From assembly GCF_004681965.1 (NCBI RefSeq), contig NZ_SMLL01000001.1, forward strand, positions 558,001 through 622,000: a stretch of DNA of 64,000 bases. Reading direction: 5' to 3'. A program made the translations under genes and the position numbers. This document shows positions 36,434 through 44,604 of the stretch, piece after piece (the first letter of the stretch is position 1; each line of letters opens with the position of its first letter). The notes below the pieces were generated by a model. The model was not told the DNA's origin. It made no database searches and saw only the letters and a program-made list of their open reading frames with translations. This DNA is from Ramlibacter rhizophilus (lineage in GTDB: Bacteria > Pseudomonadota > Gammaproteobacteria > Burkholderiales > Burkholderiaceae_C).

Positions 36434-37633
36434 TTACTGCGGCTTGGTGCGCACCGGCACGTCCATCTCGGACGGCTTGAGTTCCTTGACCAGCTGCAGG
36501 TCCACGGCGCCGCCCGGCTTGGCGTTGGGCGAGACCTTGAAGTGGTACATGGACTGCATGGCCTGGTGGGCTTCCTTGCGGAAGGTCATGGGACCCTTGG
36601 GCGTGTCGAAGGTCATGCCTTCCATGGCCGAGATCAGCTTGTTGGTGCCGGTGTCGCCGTTGGTCTTCTTGAGCGCGCTCACGATCGCCATGGCGGCGGA
36701 GAAGCCGCCTGCGGTGAAGAAGTCGGGCGGGCTGCTGAAGCGGCTCTGGTGTTCCTTGACCAGCCAGTCGTTGGCCGCGTTCTTCGGGAACTGGTGGTAG
36801 TAGTAGGTGGCGCCTTCCATGCCGGGGAACTGGTTGTAGGCGACCATGGCCGGCAGGATGTTGCCGCCGGTGGCGATCTCGATGCCGTGGCGCTTGAGGT
36901 CCAGGTCGGCGATCTTGAAGGGGTTGCCGGCGCCGGCCCAGATGATCCAGATCACCTTCTTGCCCGGCTGGTCCTTGAGCTTGTCGATCAGGCGCTGCGC
37001 ACCGGCGGTGAAGTCGGTGGTGTTGGCCGGCAGGTACTCCTCGTGGACGATCTTGGCGTTCTTGATCGACTCCTTGAAGGCCTTCACGCCGTCACGGCCG
37101 AAGGCGTAGTCCTGGCCCAGAGTGGCGATGACGGTGCCGGGCTTGTCCAGCGCGACGGCGTTGGAGATGGCGTCCTGCGAGCTGTTGCGGCCGGTGCGGA
37201 AGACGTACTTGTTCCACTTGTCGCCGGTGATGGAGTCGGCCACGGCCGGCTCGACCAGCAGGATCTTCTTGTATTCCTCGGCCACGGGCAGCATGGCCAG
37301 CGCGACGCCGGAGGAGGTGGGGCCGACGGCGAGGTCCGCCTTGTCGTCCGAGTAGGCGGTGGCCAGCAGCGACTTGCCCAGGTCGGGCTTGCCCTGGTCG
37401 TCCTTCTCGATCACGGTGATCTTCTTGCCATTGACGGCCATGGTGCCGCCGGTGGCGTACTCCAGGCCCATCAGCAGGCCGGCCTGCGTCTGCTTGCCGT
37501 AGGCCTCCAGGGGGCCGGTGCGGCTGTACACGTGGGCGATCTTGATCTCGTTGCCGGATTGGGCCAGCGCGAAGGGCGAGGCGAAGGTGCTCGCGGCGAG
37601 GGCGGCCAGTGCGATCAGGGTGCGGCGTTGCAT
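36434..37633 (-). CDS. livK: branched-chain amino acid-type ABC transporter substrate-binding protein
   Basis: 399 residues. Signal peptide about 1-24 (ending FALAQ); mature part starts IKIAHVYSRTGPLEAYGKQTQ, the family I fold of LivK/AmiC/UrtA receptors. It is 20-30 residues longer than classical LivK and lacks obvious leucine-specific features, so the ligand is open. AGGAGA precedes the ATG. First gene of the operon, behind a sigma-54-type promoter. Confidence 0.93.
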   Translation of the reverse strand: MQRRTLIALAALAASTFASPFALAQSGNEIKIAHVYSRTGPLEAYGKQTQAGLLMGLEYATGGTMAVNGKKITVIEKDDQGKPDLGKSLLATAYSDDKADLAVGPTSSGVALAMLPVAEEYKKILLVEPAVADSITGDKWNKYVFRTGRNSSQDAISNAVALDKPGTVIATLGQDYAFGRDGVKAFKESIKNAKIVHEEYLPANTTDFTAGAQRLIDKLKDQPGKKVIWIIWAGAGNPFKIADLDLKRHGIEIATGGNILPAMVAYNQFPGMEGATYYYHQFPKNAANDWLVKEHQSRFSSPPDFFTAGGFSAAMAIVSALKKTNGDTGTNKLISAMEGMTFDTPKGPMTFRKEAHQAMQSMYHFKVSPNAKPGGAVDLQLVKELKPSEMDVPVRTKPQ

Positions 37634-37674
37634 GGATGTCTCCTGTGTGAATATGTTCGGACCCGCGCTGCTAT

Positions 37675-37690
37675 TGCATTCATCGTGCCA
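37675..37690 (-). promoter_or_regulatory. sigma-54 promoter of the liv operon
   Basis: Read on the minus strand: TGGCAC-GATGA-ATGCA, against the consensus TGGCAC-N5-TTGCA, one mismatch. The invariant GG and GC are exactly 10 bp apart. Predicted transcription start is near 37664, giving a leader of about 30 nt before livK. The neighbouring gene encodes a sigma-54 activator, which strongly supports the call. Confidence 0.75.
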
Positions 37691-37726
37691 ACGCGCAAGT
37701 CCTTGATTTACAAGGAGACGGTCCGG

Positions 37727-39262
37727 TCAGTGCGGGCGAAGTGTCTCGTTATCAGACAGTTGGAGTGTCTGAATCTCAGGCAATGTCTGAATTTCAGGCA
37801 TTTTCATCAGGCGTTCGTAGAGCGTCGCCCGCGAGATCCCGAGCAGCCGTGCAGCCGCCAGCTTGTTGCCGCCGGTGTGGAGGAGGGCGGTCTGGATGGC
37901 CTGCTGTTCCACTGCGGCGACCTGCTCGCACAGGGGCCGCAGGGTGCCGGCCGGCGCATCCGCGGACGGCACAGGCATGGACGGCGGTGGCGCCCCGGTC
38001 GTGACCACCCCGGGCAGGCCCGATTCGCGCAACACGCTCATCAGGTCCGCGGTGCCGATGCGGTCGGCGTCGCAGCGCAGGGCGGCCTGTTCCAGCACAT
38101 TGCGCAGCTCGCGGATGTTGCCGCGCCAGGGCTGCGCAGCCAGCAAGGCCAGGGCGGCGGGATCGAGCTCGGGCGGCGGCATGCCGTTGCGCAGCGCGAT
38201 CTCCTCGCCCAGCGCCTCGACCAGCGCGGGAATGTCGGCCTGCCGCTCGCGCAGGGGCGGCACCCGGACCGGCAGCACGTTAAGCCGGTAGTAGAGGTCT
38301 TCGCGGAACTTGCCTTCGCGCACCAGCTGGCCGAGGTCGCGCGAGGTCGCGGCGATCACGCGGGCGTCGAAGCGCAGCAGCTTGTTGGAGCCCAGGGGCT
38401 CGATCTCGCCCTCCTGCAGGGCCCGCAGCAGCTTGGGCTGCAGGCTGGGCGGCATGTCGCCGATTTCGTCCAGGAACAGGGTGCCCCCGTCGGCCAGCTT
38501 GAACTTGCCGTCCCGGCCCTTGCGCTCGGCGCCGGTGTAGGCGCCGGGCGCCACGCCGAAGAATTCGGCCTCCAGGAGGGTTTCGGGCACGGCCGCGATG
38601 TTGATGCTGACCAGCGGCCCCGAGGAGCGCGCGGACAGCGCGTGGATGGCATGGGCGAGCAGCTCCTTGCCGGTGCCGGTCTCCCCCAGCAGCAGCACGG
38701 GGCTGGCCGACTGCGCCGCGCGCCGCGCCTGCCGCTTGACCTCCACCGCGGCGGCGCTGCCGCCGACGAAGCTCGCCAGGGTGTACTTGTTGCGCCGCTG
38801 GCGCGCGAGCTCGCGCCGGGCATCGTCCAGGTCGCTTTGCAGGTGCGCGAACTTCTGGATCAGCGGCTGCAGGGTGGTCTCCGGGTGGTCGAAGAGCACG
38901 ATGCCGATGGCCCCGATGATCTTGCCGTCGGCCTCGTCACGCAGGGGGATGCGGCTGACCACGAAGGTGCCGGCGCGGTTGGTGAGCAGGTCGACGAGGA
39001 TCGGCTCGCCGGTCTCCAAGACGCGGCGCATCTGGGTGTTGGGGACCACGTCTTCGACCTTGTGGCCCACGAACTGCTCCACCGAGCTGAAGCCGAGTGC
39101 CGGAAGGAAACGCTTGTAGCCCTCGTTGACCCAGACAACGGTGCCGCTGCGATCGACCAGGAACATGCCTTGGCTGATGTTGGAAAACAGCTGGAACATC
39201 GAGCGCGCGGCCAGGGCGAGGATGCTCTGGCCGTCGCGCGGCAGGGTGTCTTCGGGTGCCAT
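37727..39262 (-). CDS. sigma-54-dependent activator with PAS sensor domain
   Basis: 511 residues. PAS domain at about 20-130, probably sensing a small ligand; short coiled linker to 160; AAA+ domain with Walker A GETGTGKE (193-200), sigma-54 contact loop GAYTGA (240-245, the Tyr variant of GAFTGA) and Walker B LFLDEIGD (262-269). A Fis-type helix-turn-helix near 455-490 (GGNKLAAARLLGISRATLYE) follows. The C-terminus after it (PEIQTLPEIQTLQ) is a direct repeat produced by the embedded DNA sites. It most likely activates the liv-type operon on the same strand downstream. Confidence 0.92.
   Translation of the reverse strand: MAPEDTLPRDGQSILALAARSMFQLFSNISQGMFLVDRSGTVVWVNEGYKRFLPALGFSSVEQFVGHKVEDVVPNTQMRRVLETGEPILVDLLTNRAGTFVVSRIPLRDEADGKIIGAIGIVLFDHPETTLQPLIQKFAHLQSDLDDARRELARQRRNKYTLASFVGGSAAAVEVKRQARRAAQSASPVLLLGETGTGKELLAHAIHALSARSSGPLVSINIAAVPETLLEAEFFGVAPGAYTGAERKGRDGKFKLADGGTLFLDEIGDMPPSLQPKLLRALQEGEIEPLGSNKLLRFDARVIAATSRDLGQLVREGKFREDLYYRLNVLPVRVPPLRERQADIPALVEALGEEIALRNGMPPPELDPAALALLAAQPWRGNIRELRNVLEQAALRCDADRIGTADLMSVLRESGLPGVVTTGAPPPSMPVPSADAPAGTLRPLCEQVAAVEQQAIQTALLHTGGNKLAAARLLGISRATLYERLMKMPEIQTLPEIQTLQLSDNETLRPH
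37742..37800. promoter_or_regulatory. three candidate activator-binding (enhancer) sites
   Basis: Three 17-bp palindromic sites, given on the plus strand: TGTCTCGTTATCAGACA (37742-37758), TGTCTGAATCTCAGGCA (37766-37782) and TGTCTGAATTTCAGGCA (37784-37800). Pattern TGtCT-N7-AGaCA. Centres lie 24 and 18 bp apart and about 85-130 bp upstream of the predicted livK start, the normal enhancer distance. They are within the last 25 codons of the activator gene. Confidence 0.65.
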
Positions 39263-39291
39263 CGGCCGATGGTACGCCGAGCGCGGGCGGC

Positions 39292-39876
39292 CTACTCCAG
39301 GGGCGGCAGGGGGCGCCCGATGGCGCGCTGGTCCAGCGGTTCGACCGGAAAGGGCGTGGCCGCCACAGGCAGGCCGCCGGAATCGGGGATGACGATGCGC
39401 TGTGCGGACGCCGCATCCGGCGCTGCGCCCATGCGGGCGCTGTCGGCGGCCGCCACGGTGCCGGCGGCCGCAGCGCCCACGGCGGACCTCATCGTGCTGG
39501 CGGCGCGCGGCGCGGCGACCACGGCAGCGGGTGAGCGCGGCACGACGACGGCGGCGGGCACCGCGACCACCGCGGGTGTGACGATGGCCGGTGAGCGCGC
39601 CGGCGGCGTCACAACCGTGGCGCGTTCCACCCGGCTCGGCGCGAAGCCCAGCGACATGCCTACGGGGCCGCCGGCCGAGCCGTCACCGGGGCCGCCACCG
39701 CCATCACCGCCGCCGCCTCCTCCACCGCCCCCGCCCCCTCCGCCACCACCCCCTCCGCCGCCTCCACCGCCACCGCCACCTGCAGCTTGAACATCGGGCG
39801 CACAGGTGAGGCCGACGGCGCCGGTGAGGGCGACGGTGAGCAGGGACAGGGTCAGTTTTCGAGCGAGGGCGTTCAT
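39292..39876 (-). CDS. secreted protein with a 25-residue polyglycine tract
   Basis: 194 residues from the ATG at 39876. Signal peptide about 1-35 (ending DVQAA), then 25 consecutive glycines encoded by mixed GGN codons, then GG/GD-rich residues and a Pro/Val/Ala-rich tail. No enzyme motif. The tract could be a flexible spacer or expand and contract. Upstream in-frame ATGs give no signal peptide. Not recognised; real expression is supported only by the signal peptide and the lack of another gene. The gap 39877-40096 holds no gene. Confidence 0.55.
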   Translation of the reverse strand: MNALARKLTLSLLTVALTGAVGLTCAPDVQAAGGGGGGGGGGGGGGGGGGGGGGGGGDGGGGPGDGSAGGPVGMSLGFAPSRVERATVVTPPARSPAIVTPAVVAVPAAVVVPRSPAAVVAAPRAASTMRSAVGAAAAGTVAAADSARMGAAPDAASAQRIVIPDSGGLPVAATPFPVEPLDQRAIGRPLPPLE

Positions 39877-40096
39877 GGCGGCTCCCGGCGGCAGTCGCGA
39901 GGTGACCGCTTCCATGCTGGACCGCGCCGCGCCATTTGCTCGTGGGGTTCGGGTGCGTGCCAGAGTCGGCAAATGCTGGCATCGCTGTCGGCAAAGTTCG
40001 ACACAGCACGGGCCACGCCGCTTCCGGGCTGCGCTCGCGCTATCCGGCCGCGCGTCGCTGGTTGACAATGGCCTATCGCCAGGCAACCGAACAGGA

Positions 40097-40507
40097 ATGG
40101 ACAGACTTCGAATCGACAAATGGCTGTGGGCTGCACGCTTCTACAAGACGCGGTCGCTCGCCGCTGAGGAGATCGGCAAGGGACGGGTGGAGGTCAACGG
40201 CCAGCAGGCCAAGGCCGCACGGGAAGTGAAGGCGGGCGACACGGTGTCGATCCGGCACGAGGCGGTCACGCGCACCGTGGTGGTCCGCGGCCTGTCCGCC
40301 CAGCGCGGCCCCGCCCCCGTCGCGCAGCAGCTCTACGAGGAGACCGCCGACAGCATGGCCGGCCGGGAGCGAGCCGCCGAGCAGCGGCGCCTCGCACGCG
40401 AGCCCTCGCTGTCCATCGAGCAGGGGCGCCCCACCAAGCGCGACCGGCGCGACCTGGAGCAGGTGCGCAGAGGCTGGGGAGACCGGTGGAGCGCGGGCCT
40501 GGACTAG
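40097..40507 (+). CDS. hslR: Hsp15-like S4-domain RNA-binding protein
   Basis: 136 residues. The S4 domain begins MDRLRIDKWLWAARFYKTRS and continues GRVEVNGQQAKAAREVKAGD; a basic C-terminal tail (KRDRRDLEQVRRGWGDRW) follows. Hsp15 binds free 50S subunits carrying a nascent chain after heat shock and helps recycle them. AGGA precedes the ATG directly. The 185-bp gap downstream to moeA holds a family B repeat. Confidence 0.92.
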   Translation: MDRLRIDKWLWAARFYKTRSLAAEEIGKGRVEVNGQQAKAAREVKAGDTVSIRHEAVTRTVVVRGLSAQRGPAPVAQQLYEETADSMAGRERAAEQRRLAREPSLSIEQGRPTKRDRRDLEQVRRGWGDRWSAGLD

Positions 40508-40527
40508 GGCCTGTTCACACTGAACAT

Positions 40528-40604
40528 CCGTTCGCCCTGAGCCTGTCGAAGGGCTCGCGTGGCGGTCTCGCGCGATGGGCTTCGACAGGGCTCAGGCCGA
40601 ACGG
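40528..40604. repeat. dispersed repeat family B, copy 1
   Basis: Inverted repeat of about 77 bp. The left arm contains CGTTCGCCCTGAGCCTGTCG (from 40529), the right arm GGCTTCGACAGGGCTCAGG (40578 onward). A second copy lies at 59176. The core GAGCCTGTCGAAG is a widespread intergenic palindrome of proteobacteria (general knowledge). The remaining 40605-40692 shows a degenerate half copy (TTGTCGAGAGCCTG) and nothing else. Confidence 0.8.
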
Positions 40605-40692
40605 TGGAGGCCCCGACGGAGTCCGTGGATCCGCCGCTTGTCGAGAGCCTGCCAAAGCCCTTCCCCGGGCGCAGGACGAGCGGAGGCTAGAC

Positions 40693-41973
40693 CTACAACG
40701 CGCCCTCGAACATCATCACGTCCACCTCGTCGCCAGGCGCCACGCCCGCCTGCCCGTGGTGCAGGACGATGAGGCCATTGGCCTGCACCATGGAGCTGAG
40801 CACGCCCGAGCCCTGGTTGCCGGTGGTGCGCACCTCCAGAACGCCGTCCGCGCGGCGGGTGACGATGCCGCGCTGGTACTCGGTGCGGCCGGGCTTCTTG
40901 CGCAGGGCCTCGGTGCTGCGGGCCCGCAGGTACAGCGTGGGCTCCGGGTGTGCGCCCATCATGCGCAAGAGGGCCGGGCGCACGAAGGCCAGGAAGGTGA
41001 CCATCACCGCCACGGGGTTGCCCGGCAGCCCGAAAAGAACCGAGCTGCGATCCGGGCGGCGGATGCGGCCTACGGCCATGGGTCGGCCTGGGCGCATGGC
41101 GATGCGCCAGAAGGCCACGTCGCCCAGCTTCTTCATCATGGCCTTGGTGAAGTCGGCCTCGCCCACGCTCACGCCGCCGCTGGTGATGATGGCGTCGGCC
41201 TGGTCCGCCGCGCGGATGAAGGCCGCTTCGAGCAGCGCGGGGTCGTCGCGGACCACGCCCAGGTCCAGCACCTCGCAGCCCAGGCGCGCGAGCAGCGCCC
41301 GCACGGTGTAGCGGTTGCTGTCGTACACCGCGCCTTCGCGCGGGGGCTCGCCCAGGGACAGGATCTCGTCGCCGGTGGAGAAGTACGCGACCTTCAGGCG
41401 CCGCACGACCGGCAGCTCACCGATGCCCAGGCTGGCCACCAGGCCGCAGGCGGCGGGGCCGAGGCGCTCGCCGGCCAGGAGGGCGGGGCGTCCTTCGGCC
41501 AGGTCCTCGCCCTTGAGGCGCCGGTTGTCGCCGCGGCGCAGCACGCCGCCGGGCACGATCACGCGGCCATCGGCATCCTGCGTGGTCACCTCCTGCGGCA
41601 CGACCGTGTCCAGGCCGGCGGGCATGATGGCGCCGGTCATGATCTTCACCGCCTGGCCCGGGCCCACGGTGCCCTGCCAGGCGGCGCCGGCCAGCGCGGT
41701 GCCGACGACCTCCAGCGACAGCGGCGCGTCTTCGCGCAACTGCGCCCCGTCGAAGGCGAAGCCGTCCATCGCGGAGTTGTCGTGCGGCGGCACGCTCAAG
41801 GGCGAGACCAGGTCCCGGGCGAGCACGCGGCCCAGGGCATCCGCCAGGGCCACGGTTTCTGTGTCCGCCACCGGGTCCACCAGGTGCGCGAGGAACTCGC
41901 CCACGGCGTCCGCACTGAGCGACTGCGGGTCATAGCCCTGCAGCCGCGCCGCGATCTCGTCCAGCGAGTTCAT
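40693..41973 (-). CDS. moeA: molybdopterin molybdenumtransferase MoeA
   Basis: 426 residues. Inserts molybdate into adenylylated molybdopterin. Clear MoeA segments: [43 protein letters not shown] and the MPT-binding [12 protein letters not shown]. The start overlaps the mobA stop by 4 bp (ATGA). The unit is transcribed moaA, mobA, moeA on the minus strand. Confidence 0.96.
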   Translation of the reverse strand: MNSLDEIAARLQGYDPQSLSADAVGEFLAHLVDPVADTETVALADALGRVLARDLVSPLSVPPHDNSAMDGFAFDGAQLREDAPLSLEVVGTALAGAAWQGTVGPGQAVKIMTGAIMPAGLDTVVPQEVTTQDADGRVIVPGGVLRRGDNRRLKGEDLAEGRPALLAGERLGPAACGLVASLGIGELPVVRRLKVAYFSTGDEILSLGEPPREGAVYDSNRYTVRALLARLGCEVLDLGVVRDDPALLEAAFIRAADQADAIITSGGVSVGEADFTKAMMKKLGDVAFWRIAMRPGRPMAVGRIRRPDRSSVLFGLPGNPVAVMVTFLAFVRPALLRMMGAHPEPTLYLRARSTEALRKKPGRTEYQRGIVTRRADGVLEVRTTGNQGSGVLSSMVQANGLIVLHHGQAGVAPGDEVDVMMFEGAL

Positions 41974-42578
41974 CGCATCTGCAGCCGGCGCAGCTCGTCC
42001 AGCGTGTTGGCGTTGAAGAAGGCGCGCGGGTCGTCGCCCTCGCGGTCGAAGGGGACGAGCACCGTGCGGTGGCGCGCGGTCCAGGCGTCGATCTTGCGGC
42101 CGCCCTCGTGCGTGAAGCGCACCAGGCTCTCCAGCAGCTCGCGCCGCATCAGGCAGAAGACGGGCTGGGGGCGAAGCTGGCCGTCGTCCTCGGGGGCCGT
42201 GGCCATGGCGATTTCCGCGTCCTGGGCCAGCAGGGCCTCGCCCAGGCGCTGCACCAGGTCGGCCGGGAAGTTCGGCGTGTCGCAGGGCACGGTGGCGAGG
42301 AAGGCCGTTTCGCAGTGCTCCAGCCCGGTGAGAAAGCCGGCCAGCGGGCCGGCGAAGTCGGGCAGGGCGTCGGGCCAGACCGGCACGCCCATGGACTCGT
42401 AGGCGGCCAGGTTGCGGTTGGCGTTGATCATGACTTCGCCGACCTGCGGGGCCAGGCCCATCAGCGTGTGCGCCGCCAGCGGCAGGCCGTTGAAGTTCTG
42501 CAGGCCCTTGTCCACGCCGCCCATGCGGCTGCCGCGGCCGCCGGCGAGGATCAGGCCGGTGATGTCGTGCGGATCCAA
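41970..42578 (-). CDS. mobA: molybdenum cofactor guanylyltransferase MobA
   Basis: 202 residues. Attaches GMP to Mo-molybdopterin, giving the bis-MGD cofactor of DMSO-reductase-family enzymes. Nucleotide loop [18 protein letters not shown] at residues 9-26 and VPCDTPNFP near 98. Coupled to moeA by overlap and 3 bp from moaA. Implies that molybdoenzymes such as formate or nitrate oxidoreductases exist elsewhere in the genome. Confidence 0.95.
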   Translation of the reverse strand: MDPHDITGLILAGGRGSRMGGVDKGLQNFNGLPLAAHTLMGLAPQVGEVMINANRNLAAYESMGVPVWPDALPDFAGPLAGFLTGLEHCETAFLATVPCDTPNFPADLVQRLGEALLAQDAEIAMATAPEDDGQLRPQPVFCLMRRELLESLVRFTHEGGRKIDAWTARHRTVLVPFDREGDDPRAFFNANTLDELRRLQMR

Positions 42579-42581
42579 GAA

Positions 42582-43700
42582 TCAGCCTCCGATGTAGCTC
42601 ATTTCGACGCGCCGCGGACCCGGGGCGCTGCTGTCCGGCGCCTGCAGGCCGCGCAGCTGCGAGTAGCGGTCCGTGCGACCCTGCCAGATGCCCGCGATGG
42701 CCGCGGCGATCTGTTCGTCCGTTGCGTCGCCGCGCAGCAGCGCGCGCAGGTCATGGCCCTGGCTGGCGAAGAGGCACAGGTACAGCTGCCCCTCGGTGGA
42801 CAGGCGCGCGCGATTGCAGTCGCCGCAGAAAGCCTGCGTCACGCTGCTGATGACGCCGACCTCGCCGCTGCCGTCCGCATAGGCCCAGCGCTGCGCGGTC
42901 TCGCCGGGCGCGGCGGCTTCCAGAGGCACCAGGGGGAGTTCGCGATCGATCAGGCGCACCACCTCGGCCGAGGGCAGCACTTCGTCCATGCGCCAGCCGT
43001 TGGTGGCGCCCACGTCCATGTATTCGATGAAGCGCAGCACGTGGCCCGTGCCGCGGAAGTGGCGCGCCATGGGCACGATCTCGTGCTCGTTGGTGCCGCG
43101 CTTGACCACCATGTTGACCTTGATGGGCCCCAGGCCCGCGGCCTTGGCGGCGTCGATGCCGGCCAGCACCTCGGCCACCGGGAAGTCCACGTCGTTCATG
43201 CGGCGGAAGACCACGTCGTCCAGCCCGTCCAGGCTCACAGTGACGCGCTGCAGGCCGGCGGCCTTGAGGCTGGCGGCCTTGCGCGCGAGCAGCGAACCGT
43301 TGGTGGTGAGGGTCAGGTCCAGCGGCTGCCCCTCGGGCGTGCGCAGGGCCGCGAGCTGCTCGATCAGCACCTCGATGTTCTTGCGCAGCAGCGGCTCGCC
43401 GCCGGTCAGGCGGATCTTGCGCACGCCGTGGGCGACGAACTGCCGTGCGAGCCGGGTGATCTCCTCGAAGCTGAGCAGCGAGGCATGCGGCAGGTAGGGG
43501 TAGTTCTTGTCGAACACCTCCTTGGGCATGCAGTAGCTGCAGCGGAAGTTGCAGCGGTCGGTGACGCTGATGCGCAGGTCGCGCAGGGGGCGCGCCAGGG
43601 TGTCCTGCAGCAGCCCTGCGGGTGGCTGCGGCTGCGCCGGAATGGCGACCTGCCGTGCGGCGGGGCGGTGGGCCACCAGGGGAATGACGCGTTCAGCCAT
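42582..43700 (-). CDS. moaA: GTP 3',8-cyclase MoaA
   Basis: 372 residues. Radical SAM enzyme that starts molybdenum cofactor synthesis from GTP. First Fe-S cluster C50-x3-C54-x2-C57 (CNFRCSYC); [11 protein letters not shown] motif; C-terminal cluster [10 protein letters not shown] with a later Cys (LYLC); GG C-terminus (YIGG) as required. The start at 43700 removes a Pro-rich upstream extension. MoaC, MoaD, MoaE are not in the window. Confidence 0.96.
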   Translation of the reverse strand: MAERVIPLVAHRPAARQVAIPAQPQPPAGLLQDTLARPLRDLRISVTDRCNFRCSYCMPKEVFDKNYPYLPHASLLSFEEITRLARQFVAHGVRKIRLTGGEPLLRKNIEVLIEQLAALRTPEGQPLDLTLTTNGSLLARKAASLKAAGLQRVTVSLDGLDDVVFRRMNDVDFPVAEVLAGIDAAKAAGLGPIKVNMVVKRGTNEHEIVPMARHFRGTGHVLRFIEYMDVGATNGWRMDEVLPSAEVVRLIDRELPLVPLEAAAPGETAQRWAYADGSGEVGVISSVTQAFCGDCNRARLSTEGQLYLCLFASQGHDLRALLRGDATDEQIAAAIAGIWQGRTDRYSQLRGLQAPDSSAPGPRRVEMSYIGG

Positions 43701-43751
43701 GGGCCGATTGTCGTGCCGAAAGGAATGTGGGGCCGGGGGTGGGGGCACGCA

Positions 43752-44513
43752 TCACACGCAGCGCGCGCCGTCCACCTCGATGCACACGCCCGAGATGAAC
43801 GCTGCCTCGTCGCTGGCGAGGTACAGCGCGGCGTTGGCCACGTCCAGCGCCGTGGAGAAACGGCCGAGCGGAATGGTGGCCAGGAACTTCGCGCGCCGGG
43901 CCTCGTCGAGCGGGCCGCCCGCGAACTCGGCCGCGAGGCCCGTGTCGGGATTGAACACCGGGTTGATGCAGTTGACCCGGATGTTCTCCGGCCCGAACTC
44001 GGCGGCCAGCGACTTGCTGGTGGTGATGACCGCGCCCTTGGAGCCGTTGTACCAGGCGAGCCCGGGGCGGGGCCGGATGCCGGCGGTGGAGGCGATGTTG
44101 ATGAAGCTGCCGCCTCCGTTGGCACGGAAGGCCGGTACGGCGTGGATGGTGGCCAGGTAGATGCTCTTGACGTTGATGGCGTAGCAGCGGTCGAACTCGT
44201 CCTCGCTCACTTCCAGCGCCGGCCGGTTGCGGTGCGTCCAGCCGGCGTTGTTGACCATGACGTCGAGCTTGCCGTGGCGCTCGACGGCGGCCGCGACCAG
44301 GGCCTGCATGTCGGCCGAGCGGGTGACGTCGGCCTGGAAGAAGGAGGCTTGGCCACCGGCCGCGACGATGGCCTGCGTCACCGCCTGGCCCTTGACCGCG
44401 TCGATGTCGTTGACGACGACGAGCGCGCCTTCTTCGGCCAGGCGGCGCGCGATGCCTTCACCGATGCCGCCGCCGGCGCCGGTGACGATGATGGATTTGT
44501 TCTGAACTCGCAT
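43752..44513 (-). CDS. SDR-family NAD(P)-dependent oxidoreductase
   Basis: 253 residues, classical short-chain dehydrogenase. Cofactor motif TGAGGGIGEG near residue 12; NNAG at about 90; catalytic Ser in IASTAGIRP and Tyr/Lys in WYNGSKGAV. An acidic residue after the second strand (NDID) favours NAD+. Isolated between moaA and a dehydrogenase gene on the same strand; substrate unknown. Confidence 0.92.
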   Translation of the reverse strand: MRVQNKSIIVTGAGGGIGEGIARRLAEEGALVVVNDIDAVKGQAVTQAIVAAGGQASFFQADVTRSADMQALVAAAVERHGKLDVMVNNAGWTHRNRPALEVSEDEFDRCYAINVKSIYLATIHAVPAFRANGGGSFINIASTAGIRPRPGLAWYNGSKGAVITTSKSLAAEFGPENIRVNCINPVFNPDTGLAAEFAGGPLDEARRAKFLATIPLGRFSTALDVANAALYLASDEAAFISGVCIEVDGARCV

Positions 44514-44604
44514 GCTTGTCTCCTGGGGCGCGATTGTGGCGGAGACGGTGTGAGCGATACGAAGGTGTTAGGTGGTCATGTCGCCGTGGAACTCGGACCG
44601 CCGA

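Noticed and set aside
37742..37800. Short CRISPR-like array
   Set aside because: Units are only 17 bp, palindromic, 1-7 bp apart and inside a coding frame; no cas genes.
36257..39790. 1177-codon open frame on the plus strand across livK and the sigma-54 activator
   Set aside because: Shadow of two well-supported minus-strand genes; the product begins and ends in translated repeat and polyproline.
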